Of a DNA stretch of 24,399 nt, positions 1-6,449 are shown one piece after another (position 1 is the first letter of the stretch; every line of letters starts with the position of its first letter). The translations under genes were made by a program, and so were the position numbers. The notes under the pieces are model-generated. The model searched no databases. It saw only the letters and a list, made by a program, of their open reading frames with translations, and had not been told where the DNA came from. Origin of the DNA: Clostridiales bacterium (GTDB lineage Bacteria; Bacillota; Clostridia; Oscillospirales; CAG-382); assembly GCA_003452915.1 (NCBI GenBank), contig DMMZ01000070.1, forward strand, positions 1 through 24,399, written 5' to 3'.

Positions 1-104
1 GCGGAGACAATGCTGCGATGATAGCTTCCCAGGGTTTCTATGAGTTTACAGCAGGTGTGAAAGCTACGCTTTCACTTAACGCATATGCAACAAAAAACGT
101 TTAA
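1..104 (+). CDS. tsaD: TsaD, tRNA threonylcarbamoyladenosine transferase, 3' end only
   Basis: Only the last 33 codons are inside the window, read in the frame that starts at base 3 and ends with TAA at 102-104. The peptide begins GDNAAMIASQGFYEF and runs on to a short hydrophilic tail. The GDNAAMIA stretch is the conserved C-terminal motif of the TsaD/Gcp (Kae1) family, whose Asp belongs to the metal and nucleotide site; it is normally followed by an aromatic-rich helix and a short end, as here. TsaD with TsaB and TsaE transfers threonylcarbamoyl to A37 of tRNAs that read ANN codons. The identification rests on this one motif and its position at the very C-terminus. The start and most of the gene lie to the left of the window. 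Confidence 0.85.
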   Translation, partial: GDNAAMIASQGFYEFTAGVKATLSLNAYATKNV

Positions 105-392
105 AATTATCTTTTTGCTTATAATTGATAATACATAATGTTTATACCGTATTTGTGGATAAGTCGGTGGATAATGTGTGCTTCTTATAGTAAAACGCGA
201 CACAAATCGAATTTTTGACCTGAAACACGGTGGACAACTATGTGGAAAGTGTGGACGCCATAATATTTATTATCTAATTATGCACTGTATTATGTAAACA
301 AAACGGTATATAAATCGCCATTAAATGGCAAGAAAATCCGGCAATATTTGCCGGATTTTGGTAGATAAAAGTTTATTATAAAGATACCTTTT
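105..392. other. Intergenic stretch with clustered DnaA-box-like sites
   Basis: No reading frame is supported here. The stretch carries five GTGGA cores in the same orientation, at 155, 167, 230, 242 and 251. The one at 154-162 is TGTGGATAA, an exact DnaA box (TTATCCACA) on the minus strand; 166-174 differs from it by one base; the others (GGTGGACAA, TGTGGAAAG, TGTGGACGC) are weaker. Spacings of 12, 12 and 9 bp occur between neighbours. A terminator follows at 333-359. There is no dnaA or dnaN next door, so an origin is not claimed. Confidence 0.4.
333..359. terminator. Bidirectional intrinsic terminator
   Basis: A perfect 12-bp inverted repeat, AAAATCCGGCAA then TAT then TTGCCGGATTTT. The GC-rich core flanked by A-run and T-run gives a usable terminator on both strands. 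It lies between the convergent tsaD and the DUF6062-like gene. Confidence 0.85.
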
Positions 393-494
393 ATAATAAT
401 TCGAATTAGAAACAGCGATAAATTCGAGAAAAAGTTTTTGATATATGGACTTTTTTAAAGAATTTTTCTTACTGTTTCTTATGAGAATTAGTAT
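393..494 (+). mobile_element. 102-bp palindromic MITE-like element, copy A
   Basis: Full copy of a repeat found four times in the window. The left end is ATAATAATTCGAATTAGAAA (one change from the ATACTAATTCG consensus) and the right end ACTGTTTCTTATGAGAATTA plus GTAT. The inner arms AATTCGAGAAAAAGT and ACTTTTTTAAAGAATT pair around a TTTGATATATGG-like apex. Its last base (494) is part of the stop codon of the minus-strand DUF6062-like gene. It has no coding capacity. Confidence 0.85.
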
Positions 495-1198
495 TAATTA
501 AGCTCGACAGGACCGCTTAAAAATTGAATTGAGCGTTCAACCGAGTTTTTAGCGTTGCCCCAAGGTTCGTTTTCGTATCGGTAATCAAACTTTTTGCAGA
601 ACCAGGAGACATCCTCTTTCAGCTCTGCCAGATAGCCCGAAACTATCTTGTCTGTATCCTTTACAAACTGATCATATAATTTTTTGTCAAGTGATTTACT
701 TGCTGTTTCTAATAACTTTTTGTAATGCGGTAAGCAGAACATTTTCTGTGCATTGAATTTATTCACAAATTCATTTTCATTTTTATACAAATAAATTGCG
801 GTGGCGAACATTTTATCAATCTTCTCATTTATTCGGCCGCACACATAACAGCTTTCTTCCAGCCTGCTTATTCGTTCGATCGGTTTTGTACCAATGTTTT
901 TTGATAAAAAGCCACCAATTTTAATATCGTCTTTAAGTTCGTCAAGATGACTCTCAAGCATAAGTGCAAGGCTCAGACGATTTTTTCGGTAAAACATCTT
1001 TGTAAAATGTGTAGGGCAAAATCCCTTTTTGTTAGTTAAAATTCGAATATCCGGCTCCATCATTGAGGCACCTAAAATGAGATCAAGTTCGATTTCATCC
1101 AGCCTTTTAAATAAAAGACAAAAAGGACAACCGTTTTCGCTTTGCTCAAAAGCTTCGTTAACCGGTATGGTATATATTTTTTCCTGCAATATTTTCAT
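494..1198 (-). CDS. DUF6062-like protein with paired cysteine motifs
   Basis: A 234-residue soluble protein with no signal peptide or membrane segment. It contains two similar halves of Cys/His motifs: CPFC near residue 24 with GFCPTHF near residue 60, then CYVCGRI near residue 117 with FCLPHYKKL near residue 155. This CxxC...CxxH arrangement repeated twice would suit metal or redox binding, but no function is known to me. The opening IYTIPVNEAF and the MEPDIRILTNKKGFC stretch are what I recall of the DUF6062 family in Clostridia. The ATG at 1196-1198 directly abuts AAGGGG, which is too close; a TTG at 1187-1189 lies 9 bases from it and would give MQEKIYTIPVN, so that start is quite possible. 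The gene is divergent from the glycosylase gene, and its stop overlaps the last base of repeat copy A. Confidence 0.75.
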   Translation of the reverse strand: MKILQEKIYTIPVNEAFEQSENGCPFCLLFKRLDEIELDLILGASMMEPDIRILTNKKGFCPTHFTKMFYRKNRLSLALMLESHLDELKDDIKIGGFLSKNIGTKPIERISRLEESCYVCGRINEKIDKMFATAIYLYKNENEFVNKFNAQKMFCLPHYKKLLETASKSLDKKLYDQFVKDTDKIVSGYLAELKEDVSWFCKKFDYRYENEPWGNAKNSVERSIQFLSGPVELN

Positions 1199-1213
1199 CC
1201 CCTTTATAAATAG

Positions 1214-1242
1214 ATAATACAGGAAAAAAACTATATTTTCAA
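1214..1242 (-). promoter_or_regulatory. Putative sigma-A promoter for the DUF6062-like gene
   Basis: On the minus strand TTGAAA (1237-1242) is followed after 17 bases by TATTAT (1214-1219), 15 to 20 bases ahead of the AAGGGG ribosome site. Confidence 0.5.
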
Positions 1243-1256
1243 TAGGTAAAAAATTT

Positions 1257-2096
1257 ATGGAAATTATTTATGAGAACAACAATATAATACTTAAATTCTG
1301 CCAAAATTTTGACCTCGAACAGACATTTGATTGTGGTCAGTGTTTTCGTTTTGAAAAAGATAATGATGGGTTTTTTAGAGGAATTGCTAACAACAGACAG
1401 CTTGTACTACGGCAGGACGGAGATACTGTTACATTTTTTGATATTACCAAAGAAGAATTTAATGAAAAATGGAAAAGTTATTTCGACCTTGACAGAGATT
1501 ATGCAAAAATATTAAATGAGCTTTCTTTTGATTGCCATGTAAAAAAGGCTTGTGAAGAAACAAGTGGAATTCGTATACTCAGACAGGATAGCTGGGAGAT
1601 ACTCTGCTCGTTTATAATCTCTCAAAACAATAATATTCCCCGCATAAAAAAGATAATCGCTTCGCTATGTTCTCTTTTAGGCGAACCGATTATCGGAAAT
1701 ATATATTCCTTTCCTTCTGCGGAAAAAGTTTTTAAAGCAGGTATAGAGGGTCTTGAACCAATAAAAAGCGGTTTCCGAGCAAAATATATTTTTGACGCAG
1801 CGGAAAAAGTTGCGAACAAAATTATCGACCTTGAAAAAATTCAAAGTTTAAATTACAGCGAAGCGAAAAAAAGCCTGATGAATATTAAAGGAGTAGGCGA
1901 AAAGGTTGCCGATTGTGTACTTCTTTTCGGCTTCGGCTTCCACGAAGCATTTCCACGGGACGTATGGGTAAATCGGGTTATTGAAAAGCATTACGGCAAG
2001 GACTTTTCGTCTGATTGCTTCGGCAAAAATGCAGGTATCGCTCAACAGTATCTTTTTTATTATGAGCGAAATACTACTTCTCTTAAGAAACAGTAA
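1257..2096 (+). CDS. ogg: 8-oxoguanine DNA glycosylase / AP lyase (OGG1 type)
   Basis: The 279-residue product matches the OGG1-type glycosylase found in Clostridia. It removes 8-oxoguanine opposite cytosine and nicks the backbone. The N-terminal OGG domain (about 1-110) carries FDCGQCFRF; the HhH-GPD fold follows, with ISQNNNIPRIKKII near residue 125 and the hairpin LMNIKGVGEKVADCVLLFGF near 207, whose lysine is the expected Schiff-base residue. The catalytic Asp lies in FPRDVWVNRVI. The family end GIAQQYLFYY is present at about 260, but from residue 272 the last eight residues (NTTSLKKQ) and the stop are encoded by repeat copy B, so the native tail was replaced. The ribosome site is weak (ATAGG, about 11 bases off). 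The gene may share the divergent spacer at 1199-1256. Confidence 0.9.
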   Translation: MEIIYENNNIILKFCQNFDLEQTFDCGQCFRFEKDNDGFFRGIANNRQLVLRQDGDTVTFFDITKEEFNEKWKSYFDLDRDYAKILNELSFDCHVKKACEETSGIRILRQDSWEILCSFIISQNNNIPRIKKIIASLCSLLGEPIIGNIYSFPSAEKVFKAGIEGLEPIKSGFRAKYIFDAAEKVANKIIDLEKIQSLNYSEAKKSLMNIKGVGEKVADCVLLFGFGFHEAFPRDVWVNRVIEKHYGKDFSSDCFGKNAGIAQQYLFYYERNTTSLKKQ

Positions 2097-2172
2097 GAAA
2101 AATTCTTCAAAAAAGTCCATATATCAAAGACTTTTTCTCGAATTTATAACTGTTTCTAATTAGAATTAGTAT
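2071..2172 (-). mobile_element. 102-bp palindromic MITE-like element, copy B
   Basis: Reverse-orientation copy of the same repeat: it starts ATACTACTTCTCTTAAGAAA and ends CTGTTTCTAATTAGAATTAG plus TAT. Apex on this strand reads CCATATATCAAAG. It lies between the convergent glycosylase gene and the small membrane peptide, covers the last nine codons of the former and ends 4 bp from the stop codon of the latter. At its right edge the junction forms TATAAT (2170-2175), without a matching -35. Confidence 0.9.
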
Positions 2173-2176
2173 AATC

Positions 2177-2275
2177 CTAAAAAAATTGCCTTGCGAAAAA
2201 TGAGTATAAGAACAGTACAACTGTCATTATTACCGCCGGTGTAATGGCAAATAGCAGCTTTTTAAACCTAGTCAT
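2177..2275 (-). CDS. Small single-pass membrane peptide, 32 aa
   Basis: A short reading frame beginning MTRFKKLLFA. It has a basic N-terminus (TRFKK), then about 19 hydrophobic residues (LLFAITPAVIMTVVLFLYS) and ends FFARQFF. That is the shape of a one-helix membrane peptide with the N-terminus inside. The start is well supported: GGAGG and AAAGGA stand 12 and 6 bases ahead of the ATG at 2273-2275. The stop TAG is 4 bp outside repeat copy B. Nothing upstream on this strand suggests an operon. I do not recognise a family. It could be a small regulatory or stress peptide; the hydrophobic peptide of a type I toxin is a formal alternative, but no antisense RNA promoter is evident. Confidence 0.55.
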   Translation of the reverse strand: MTRFKKLLFAITPAVIMTVVLFLYSFFARQFF

Positions 2276-2429
2276 AACAAGTCCTTTCCTCCAACGACAT
2301 TATTAACACACTAATTAACCATTCGCCGTCGGGAAAATGGCTAATATCAAAACACTTTCAACCTAACTAAATGTATTATTTCCATTATTAACCTAGATTA
2401 AACGTCTAAGTATTTAAATTTATAACGAC
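2276..2429. other. Leader region without a gene
   Basis: AT-rich spacer between the terminator at 2430-2475 and the small membrane peptide. It should hold the promoter of that peptide on the minus strand, but I see no convincing -35/-10 pair. A weak CCATT...AATGG inverted repeat lies near 2322-2343. Confidence 0.3.
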
Positions 2430-2475
2430 AAAAACCGTTTACACCGTGTATAAACATGGTATAAACGGTTTTTTT
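2430..2475. terminator. Strong bidirectional intrinsic terminator
   Basis: A 12-bp perfect outer stem (AAAAACCGTTTA with TAAACGGTTTTT) continues, after a C/A mismatch, into ACCGTG/CATGGT with a TATAAA loop. It has a T-run on each strand. On the minus strand it would end the candidate RNA at 2476-2646. Confidence 0.85.
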
Positions 2476-2646
2476 GCAGCTTATCCCAAGGAAGGTACTT
2501 CCAAAGGAGGCGCAGCAGCTTGCCCGAACCTGTAAAAACCAGTCGAAGCATTTTGATAGGAAAAATCCCATCAGATCTCAGCGCTATTAAGATAAGAGGG
2601 CTTATTTAGCCACAGGCAGAGCTTCTTTCTTACAGTGCAATTAAAA
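2476..2646 (-). ncRNA. Candidate structured small RNA, about 170 nt plus terminator
   Basis: This non-coding stretch folds well when read on the minus strand. Helices visible by eye are: GGCT/AGCC hairpin (2599-2611); an 8-bp hairpin TGATGGGA-TTTT-TCCTATCA with one G-U pair (2554-2573); GGAAG-TAC-CTTCC (2490-2502), extended beyond an internal loop; and a long-range closing pairing of 2517-2524 with 2615-2623, or CCTGT/ACAGG between 2529-2533 and 2612-2616. Wobble pairs favour the minus strand. It has a candidate promoter just upstream and the strong terminator just downstream. The multi-hairpin form does not match the single long rod of 6S RNA, and I cannot place it in a family. It could instead be the 3' UTR of the 35-aa peptide gene. 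Confidence 0.45.
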
Positions 2647-2652
2647 TTGTAG

Positions 2653-2682
2653 ACTATAAAAGCAGAATACCCGTTTTCTTAA
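2653..2682 (-). promoter_or_regulatory. Candidate promoter for the small RNA
   Basis: On the minus strand TTAAGA (2677-2682), an 18-base spacer and TATAGT (2653-2658). The match to consensus is moderate and transcription would start near 2646. Confidence 0.35.
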
Positions 2683-2704
2683 CTATGTTTTATCATTTAC
2701 CGCT

Positions 2705-2812
2705 TTAGCAGCAGCAGCAAACAATGACAATAGCAATGAGAATGATAATCCAGCAGCTATTACCGAAACCGCCGCCGCAACTACCGCTACCAAATGAATC
2801 AAAGCAACCCAT
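2705..2812 (-). CDS. Small Gly/Cys-rich membrane peptide, 35 aa, possibly sporulation-related
   Basis: The peptide starts MGCFDSFGSGSCGGGFG: a short Gly/Ser/Cys-rich head. A hydrophobic helix WIIILIAIVIV follows, and it ends in four consecutive cysteines directly before the stop. The start has an excellent ribosome site, GGGAGG seven bases from the ATG at 2810-2812. Upstream on the same strand lies CATATTATA with ACC 16 bases ahead, the shape of a SigK/SigE promoter. Clostridia carry many very short proteins of the plan 'Gly-rich head, isoleucine-rich helix, Cys tail', and Bacilli have YjcZ-type spore peptides of similar build; relation to these is inference from shape only. It would be missed by gene finders with a length cut-off. 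The opposite-strand frame here is a shadow. Confidence 0.6.
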   Translation of the reverse strand: MGCFDSFGSGSCGGGFGNSCWIIILIAIVIVCCCC

Positions 2813-2834
2813 TACATATCCTCCCTTCAATAGC

Positions 2835-2863
2835 TATAATATGAGGAAAATATATAATGGGTG
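2835..2863 (-). promoter_or_regulatory. Putative mother-cell (SigK/SigE-type) promoter
   Basis: On the minus strand the -10 region reads CATATTATA, an exact CATANNNTA, and CACC containing the -35 AC lies 16 bases upstream. The start site would fall a few bases before the GGGAGG of the 35-aa peptide. A sigma-A reading (TATTAT) is also possible. Confidence 0.4.
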
Positions 2864-2927
2864 CAAATGTCGTAAAATAATTTATGCTGTAAAACAGATA
2901 TTATTCTAACTTATCAAATGTTAACAA

Positions 2928-4130
2928 TTAAACAACTATAATTTCTCTGCATTTACCGGTAGTACAGCGACCGCCTTCAGGAGTAACGACAAAGGTATCC
3001 TCGACACCCACCATACCAACACCGGCAATACCTTTTTTCGGTTCAAGTGCCAAAAACATATTTGTCTCAAGCGGCTCATCAAAGCCTTCTGCAATAACAG
3101 GATATTCATCTACTTGCAAACCGATTCCGTGTCCGAAAAACTTCACTTTTCTGTTCCCAAAGCCGTTAAGGTTGTCTTTTTCCTTATCCGAAAGTCCTGC
3201 CATAACAGTTCTGTAAATTTCCGATGGGATTGCTCCTGTCTTTAATTTGGAAGCTATATCAGTTTGAATTTTCATACATAAACTATGAGCATCACAAATT
3301 TCCTTAGAAGGTTCTTCGCCAAAAATATATACCTGCGTTTTATCGCTGTGATAACCGTTAATGCCAAATCCGATATCAACAAAAACCAAATCGCCTTTTT
3401 TGAGCTTTCTGTCATAGCTGCCAATCAACGGAACTGCGGCGTTCATACCATAAGAACCTCCGGGGCCATCGAAGCTTGTAGGATAGTTTGAGCTCTCTCC
3501 AAAGGCAACCTGCCCAATCCCCATTTCGGTCTGGAATTTATAAAAGCGATTTAATCCTTGATGTCCTCGTCTCATCATCTCTGCATAAAGTTCGCCTGCG
3601 AACTCTGCTTCGCTTATGCCTTCATAGAGGAATTTAGGAACGGCATTGATTAAAAAATCATTATGCCGTCTACCAGCTTCTTCAATTAATGCAAGCTCGT
3701 AGGGTGACTTAACAGCTCTTACAGTAAAAATAATTCTGTCCAACGAACCTTTTAAACTAAAGCGAAAGTGTTTACTTAACCTTTCGTATATCGCTATGGT
3801 CATAACCTCGGTTTCACAATAAACATTACAAAGGTCAGCACCGATAACAGCAGCAGCATCCCGATAATTTTCCATTGGAAAAATAATATCGAAGTTTACA
3901 AAAGGGGATTCATCAAGTGCTCTTTCGTAGCTTCTTCTTGCAAAATAATAAACAGAGCCGTCTTTTTTTATAAATAAAACACCGTCTTGTATCGTACCCA
4001 TAAAATAATATTGGTTGACTCTGCTAATTATAACAGCGGTATCCCATTCGGGATTTTTTTTATTCATCAAGTCAATAAATTTGTTTATTCTTGTTTCAAG
4101 TTCTTGCATTGTAAGTATTCCAAAACCCAA
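2928..4130 (-). CDS. M24-family metallopeptidase (Xaa-Pro aminopeptidase type)
   Basis: A 400-residue cytoplasmic enzyme with the two-domain plan of the aminopeptidase P/creatinase family: a creatinase-like N-domain (about 8-140) and a pita-bread catalytic domain (about 150-400). Metal ligands are visible in order: Asp in VFVDIGFG and Asp in HSDKTQVY (about 245-265), His in FGHGIGLQVDEYPV (about 340), Glu in ALEPKKG and Glu in VGVEDTFVV near the end. It should remove an N-terminal residue before proline, though substrate choice within the family (dipeptidase, creatinase) cannot be read from the sequence. The chosen start is TTG at 4128-4130, with GAGG eight bases upstream; the internal ATG seven codons later has only a weak site. 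It is monocistronic by its spacing. Confidence 0.85.
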   Translation of the reverse strand: MGFGILTMQELETRINKFIDLMNKKNPEWDTAVIISRVNQYYFMGTIQDGVLFIKKDGSVYYFARRSYERALDESPFVNFDIIFPMENYRDAAAVIGADLCNVYCETEVMTIAIYERLSKHFRFSLKGSLDRIIFTVRAVKSPYELALIEEAGRRHNDFLINAVPKFLYEGISEAEFAGELYAEMMRRGHQGLNRFYKFQTEMGIGQVAFGESSNYPTSFDGPGGSYGMNAAVPLIGSYDRKLKKGDLVFVDIGFGINGYHSDKTQVYIFGEEPSKEICDAHSLCMKIQTDIASKLKTGAIPSEIYRTVMAGLSDKEKDNLNGFGNRKVKFFGHGIGLQVDEYPVIAEGFDEPLETNMFLALEPKKGIAGVGMVGVEDTFVVTPEGGRCTTGKCREIIVV

Positions 4131-4156
4131 AATAACGTCCTCGCTTTTATGTTGTT

Positions 4157-4182
4157 ATACTGTTTCTTATGAGAAGTAGTAT
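4157..4182 (+). mobile_element. Remnant of the palindromic element, copy E
   Basis: Reads ATACTGTTTCTTATGAGAAG plus TAGTAT. It is the first two bases of the element joined directly to its right-most 24. Both TACT of the left tip and TACT of the right arm (in CTTACTGTTTC of intact copies) could have recombined, leaving one TACT and removing about 75 bp. It lies just ahead of the M24 peptidase gene. Confidence 0.7.
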
Positions 4183-4194
4183 TTTTATATGATT

Positions 4195-4225
4195 ACATCC
4201 TCACATCAGTAATTTGTGAGGATGT
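4195..4225. terminator. Perfect hairpin, possible terminator
   Basis: ACATCCTCACA and TGTGAGGATGT, an 11-bp perfect inverted repeat around a 9-base loop. No clean T-run follows on either strand, so termination is uncertain; it could be a processing or stability element downstream of proA. Confidence 0.45.
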
Positions 4226-4275
4226 GGTTATATATATCCTATTAACATTTGGTTCTACATTTATTTGATAGCGAA

Positions 4276-4301
4276 AGAATTTCTGTACAGAAATTCTTTA
4301 T
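4276..4301. repeat. 26-bp perfect palindrome
   Basis: AAAGAATTTCTG followed by TACAGAAATTCTTT is perfectly self-complementary with no loop. It lies 25 bp past the proA stop and next to a second small hairpin (AAACAACC/GGCTGTTT on the minus strand, 4311-4321 region, followed by TTTATA) that may be the proBA terminator. The large palindrome may be part of that end or a dimeric protein site. Confidence 0.5.
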
Positions 4302-4326
4302 AAAACAGCCGTAAGGTTGTTTATTT

Positions 4327-5556
4327 TTATCTGATTTGTCCGTTGCCTATAACCTTATATTTTATAGTTGTTAAATCGTCAAGACCCATAGGACCTCTTG
4401 CATGTAGCTTTTGTGTGGAAATACCAATCTCGGCTCCAAAACCAAACTCCTCACCGTCGGTAAATCTAGTTGAAGCGTTTACATAAACAGCAGCAGCATC
4501 TACATTAATCATAAAATATTCAGCAGACTCGGTGTTTTTCGTTATAATAGCGTCCGAATGTTTTGTATTGTGTTCGTTTATGTGTTCGACAGCTTCCTTA
4601 ACGTCAGAAACCACTTTTACAGACATTATATAATCATTATATTCTGTATAAAAATCCTCGTCAGTAGCAACAGTTGTATAGGGTAGAATTGCTACCGTTT
4701 CTGGGCATCCTCTGAATTCTATATTTTGCATACGATCTTTAATGAGCGGTAACAATTTGTCTGCAATAGCACGGTGAACAAGCAGACTCTCCGCTGCGTT
4801 GCAAACGGAAGGTCGGGAGGTTTTTGCATTGTCAATAATGTTAAGCGCCATCTCAATGTCTGCACTCTCATCAACATAAATATGGCAGTTTCCTGCTCCT
4901 GTTGCTATAACCGGAACTGTAGAATTTTTAACAACCGCTTGTATAAGCGATTTTCCGCCTCTCGGAATTAACAAGTCTATATAATCATTCATTTTCATAA
5001 GTTCGGTTGCTGTTTCTCTTGAGGTATCCTCAACTATCTGAATACATTCAGCAGGAAGTCCTGCACCCTCAATAGCTTTTCTAAGCACTGTTGCCAAAGC
5101 TATGTTTGAGTTTATTGCCTCGCTTCCGCCACGTAAAATAACCGTATTACCCGATTTTATACAAAGAGCGGCTGCATCTGCGGTAACGTTCGGACGTGAC
5201 TCGTAGATTATTGCAATCAAGCCCAGCGGAACCTGAACCTTCTGTATGGCAAGGCCGTTCGGCCGTGTCCACACGCTGCCTTTTCCGAGAGGGTCGGGCA
5301 GAGCATATACATTCATAAGCGAGGCGGAAATTTTATAAATACGCTCTTTTGTCAGTCTTAATCTGTCGGTCATCGCCTCCGAAAGTCCTTTTTGTTTTGC
5401 GAAAGCAATATCCTTCTCGTTTTCGGTTAAGATATATTCATATTCAATTTTTAAAGCCTCTGCCATCAACTCAACCGCTTTGTTGCGTATCTGTCCGCTC
5501 GATGAAGCTAAAATAGCAAGAGCTTGTTTTGCTTTGATACATTTTTCCTTTAACAT
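4327..5556 (-). CDS. proA: Gamma-glutamyl phosphate reductase
   Basis: The 409-residue product has the family's usual length of about 415. It performs the NADPH-dependent reduction of gamma-glutamyl phosphate to glutamate semialdehyde, the second step of proline synthesis. Recognisable stretches are VPLGLIAIIYESRPNVTADA (about 110-130), the LRGGSEAINSN loop, LIPRGGKSLI, and the catalytic cysteine in SRPSVCNAAES (about 255), with DGEEFGFGAEIGIST near the C-terminus. Its ATG overlaps the proB stop in TAATG, so the two are translationally coupled. The substrate passed on from ProB is labile, which fits that coupling. Identification is secure. Confidence 0.97.
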   Translation of the reverse strand: MLKEKCIKAKQALAILASSSGQIRNKAVELMAEALKIEYEYILTENEKDIAFAKQKGLSEAMTDRLRLTKERIYKISASLMNVYALPDPLGKGSVWTRPNGLAIQKVQVPLGLIAIIYESRPNVTADAAALCIKSGNTVILRGGSEAINSNIALATVLRKAIEGAGLPAECIQIVEDTSRETATELMKMNDYIDLLIPRGGKSLIQAVVKNSTVPVIATGAGNCHIYVDESADIEMALNIIDNAKTSRPSVCNAAESLLVHRAIADKLLPLIKDRMQNIEFRGCPETVAILPYTTVATDEDFYTEYNDYIMSVKVVSDVKEAVEHINEHNTKHSDAIITKNTESAEYFMINVDAAAVYVNASTRFTDGEEFGFGAEIGISTQKLHARGPMGLDDLTTIKYKVIGNGQIR

Positions 5557-6359
5557 TACGTTTTATCTCCAATAGCAGCAAAATATGTACCCTTAAATTC
5601 ACTTTCGAATATATCATAAAGTATCTTCGGTCGGTAACCATTTACAATAAGCATAGGAATGCCAGCATCATTTACAGTCTTTGCAGCTTCAATTTTGGCA
5701 ATCATACCTCCTGTTCCCCGTTCTGTTCCTGCTCCACCGGCATATGCTTTTACAGCTTCGTCGATAGTCCCCACATATTCGATAAATACAGCATCAGGGT
5801 TATTTCTGGGATTTTCGCTGTACAAGCCATCGATATCAGACATATTGATGAGCAAATCAGCTTTGGTAAGTACCGCAACGATTGCCGAAAGTGTATCATT
5901 ACTACCGATACTTATCTGTTCGCTGGAGACCGTATCGTTCTCGTTTACAATGGGAATACAGCTCATATTGAGAAGCACCTTAAAGGTGTTTTTGGCGTTG
6001 TTACAGCCAAGCTCATTTTCGATAACATCCTTAGTAAGCAAAATCTGTGCAACCTTATGTCCGTAACCGGAGAAAAGCTTTTCGTACATGTCGATCAGAA
6101 CAAGCTGACCGACAGCGGCAGCAGCTTGTTTTTGTTCTGTGGTCAACCCGTTACGGGAGGTGAAACCAATTTTAGCAAGTCCGCAGCTTATCGCTCCCGA
6201 GGAGACAAGAATAACTTGAATACCTCTGTTCTGAAGGTCGGAAATACACTTTACAAGTTCTTCAATTCGTCGAATATTTATAAGTCCGGTATCGTATGTA
6301 AGCGTGGCGGTTCCCACTTTTATTACTATTCGTTTCAAATTATCTGTATTTAGCTTCAT
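5556..6359 (-). CDS. proB: Glutamate 5-kinase, short form without PUA domain
   Basis: This 267-residue amino acid kinase phosphorylates the gamma-carboxyl of glutamate, the first and usually feedback-inhibited step of proline synthesis. Visible are IVIKVGTATLTYDTGLI at the N-terminus, the glycine loop VSSGAISCGLAKIG (about 53-66), NENDTVSSEQI and SNDTLSAIVA (about 138-160), and GTERGTGGMIAKIEAA (about 211-226). E. coli ProB has about 100 further residues forming a PUA domain; here the protein ends after the kinase fold, as in several Firmicutes. AAAGGGA stands about 9 bases ahead of the ATG. The operon proB-proA is divergent from maf. Confidence 0.95.
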   Translation of the reverse strand: MKLNTDNLKRIVIKVGTATLTYDTGLINIRRIEELVKCISDLQNRGIQVILVSSGAISCGLAKIGFTSRNGLTTEQKQAAAAVGQLVLIDMYEKLFSGYGHKVAQILLTKDVIENELGCNNAKNTFKVLLNMSCIPIVNENDTVSSEQISIGSNDTLSAIVAVLTKADLLINMSDIDGLYSENPRNNPDAVFIEYVGTIDEAVKAYAGGAGTERGTGGMIAKIEAAKTVNDAGIPMLIVNGYRPKILYDIFESEFKGTYFAAIGDKT

Positions 6360-6392
6360 TTGTTTAGTCCCTTTACATATTCATTAAACTAT

Positions 6393-6421
6393 ATTATAAT
6401 ATTATATTATTATATTTGCAA
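6393..6421 (-). promoter_or_regulatory. Putative proBA promoter
   Basis: On the minus strand TTGCAA (6416-6421), a 17-base spacer and a consensus TATAAT (6393-6398), in a very AT-rich divergent spacer. No T-box or other leader structure is seen. Confidence 0.55.
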
Positions 6422-6449
6422 GATATTTTTTATTATGGAGTAGAAAAAA

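Noticed and set aside
154..256. Replication origin (oriC)
   Set aside because: Only one exact DnaA box, no dnaA or dnaN gene, and no clear AT-rich unwinding block with box spacing typical of an origin. Kept only as a DnaA-box-like cluster.
2476..2646. 6S RNA, SRP RNA or tmRNA
   Set aside because: The fold is several short hairpins, not a single long rod with a central bubble; the SRP tetraloop motif and the tmRNA tRNA-like ends are absent.
2724..2909. Plus-strand 61-codon frame
   Set aside because: It lies opposite the Cys/Gly-rich peptide gene, has no ribosome site and its proline-rich composition is the antisense of the glycine codons.
5659..6353. Plus-strand frames opposite proB
   Set aside because: They are antisense shadows of a well-identified kinase gene, without ribosome sites.
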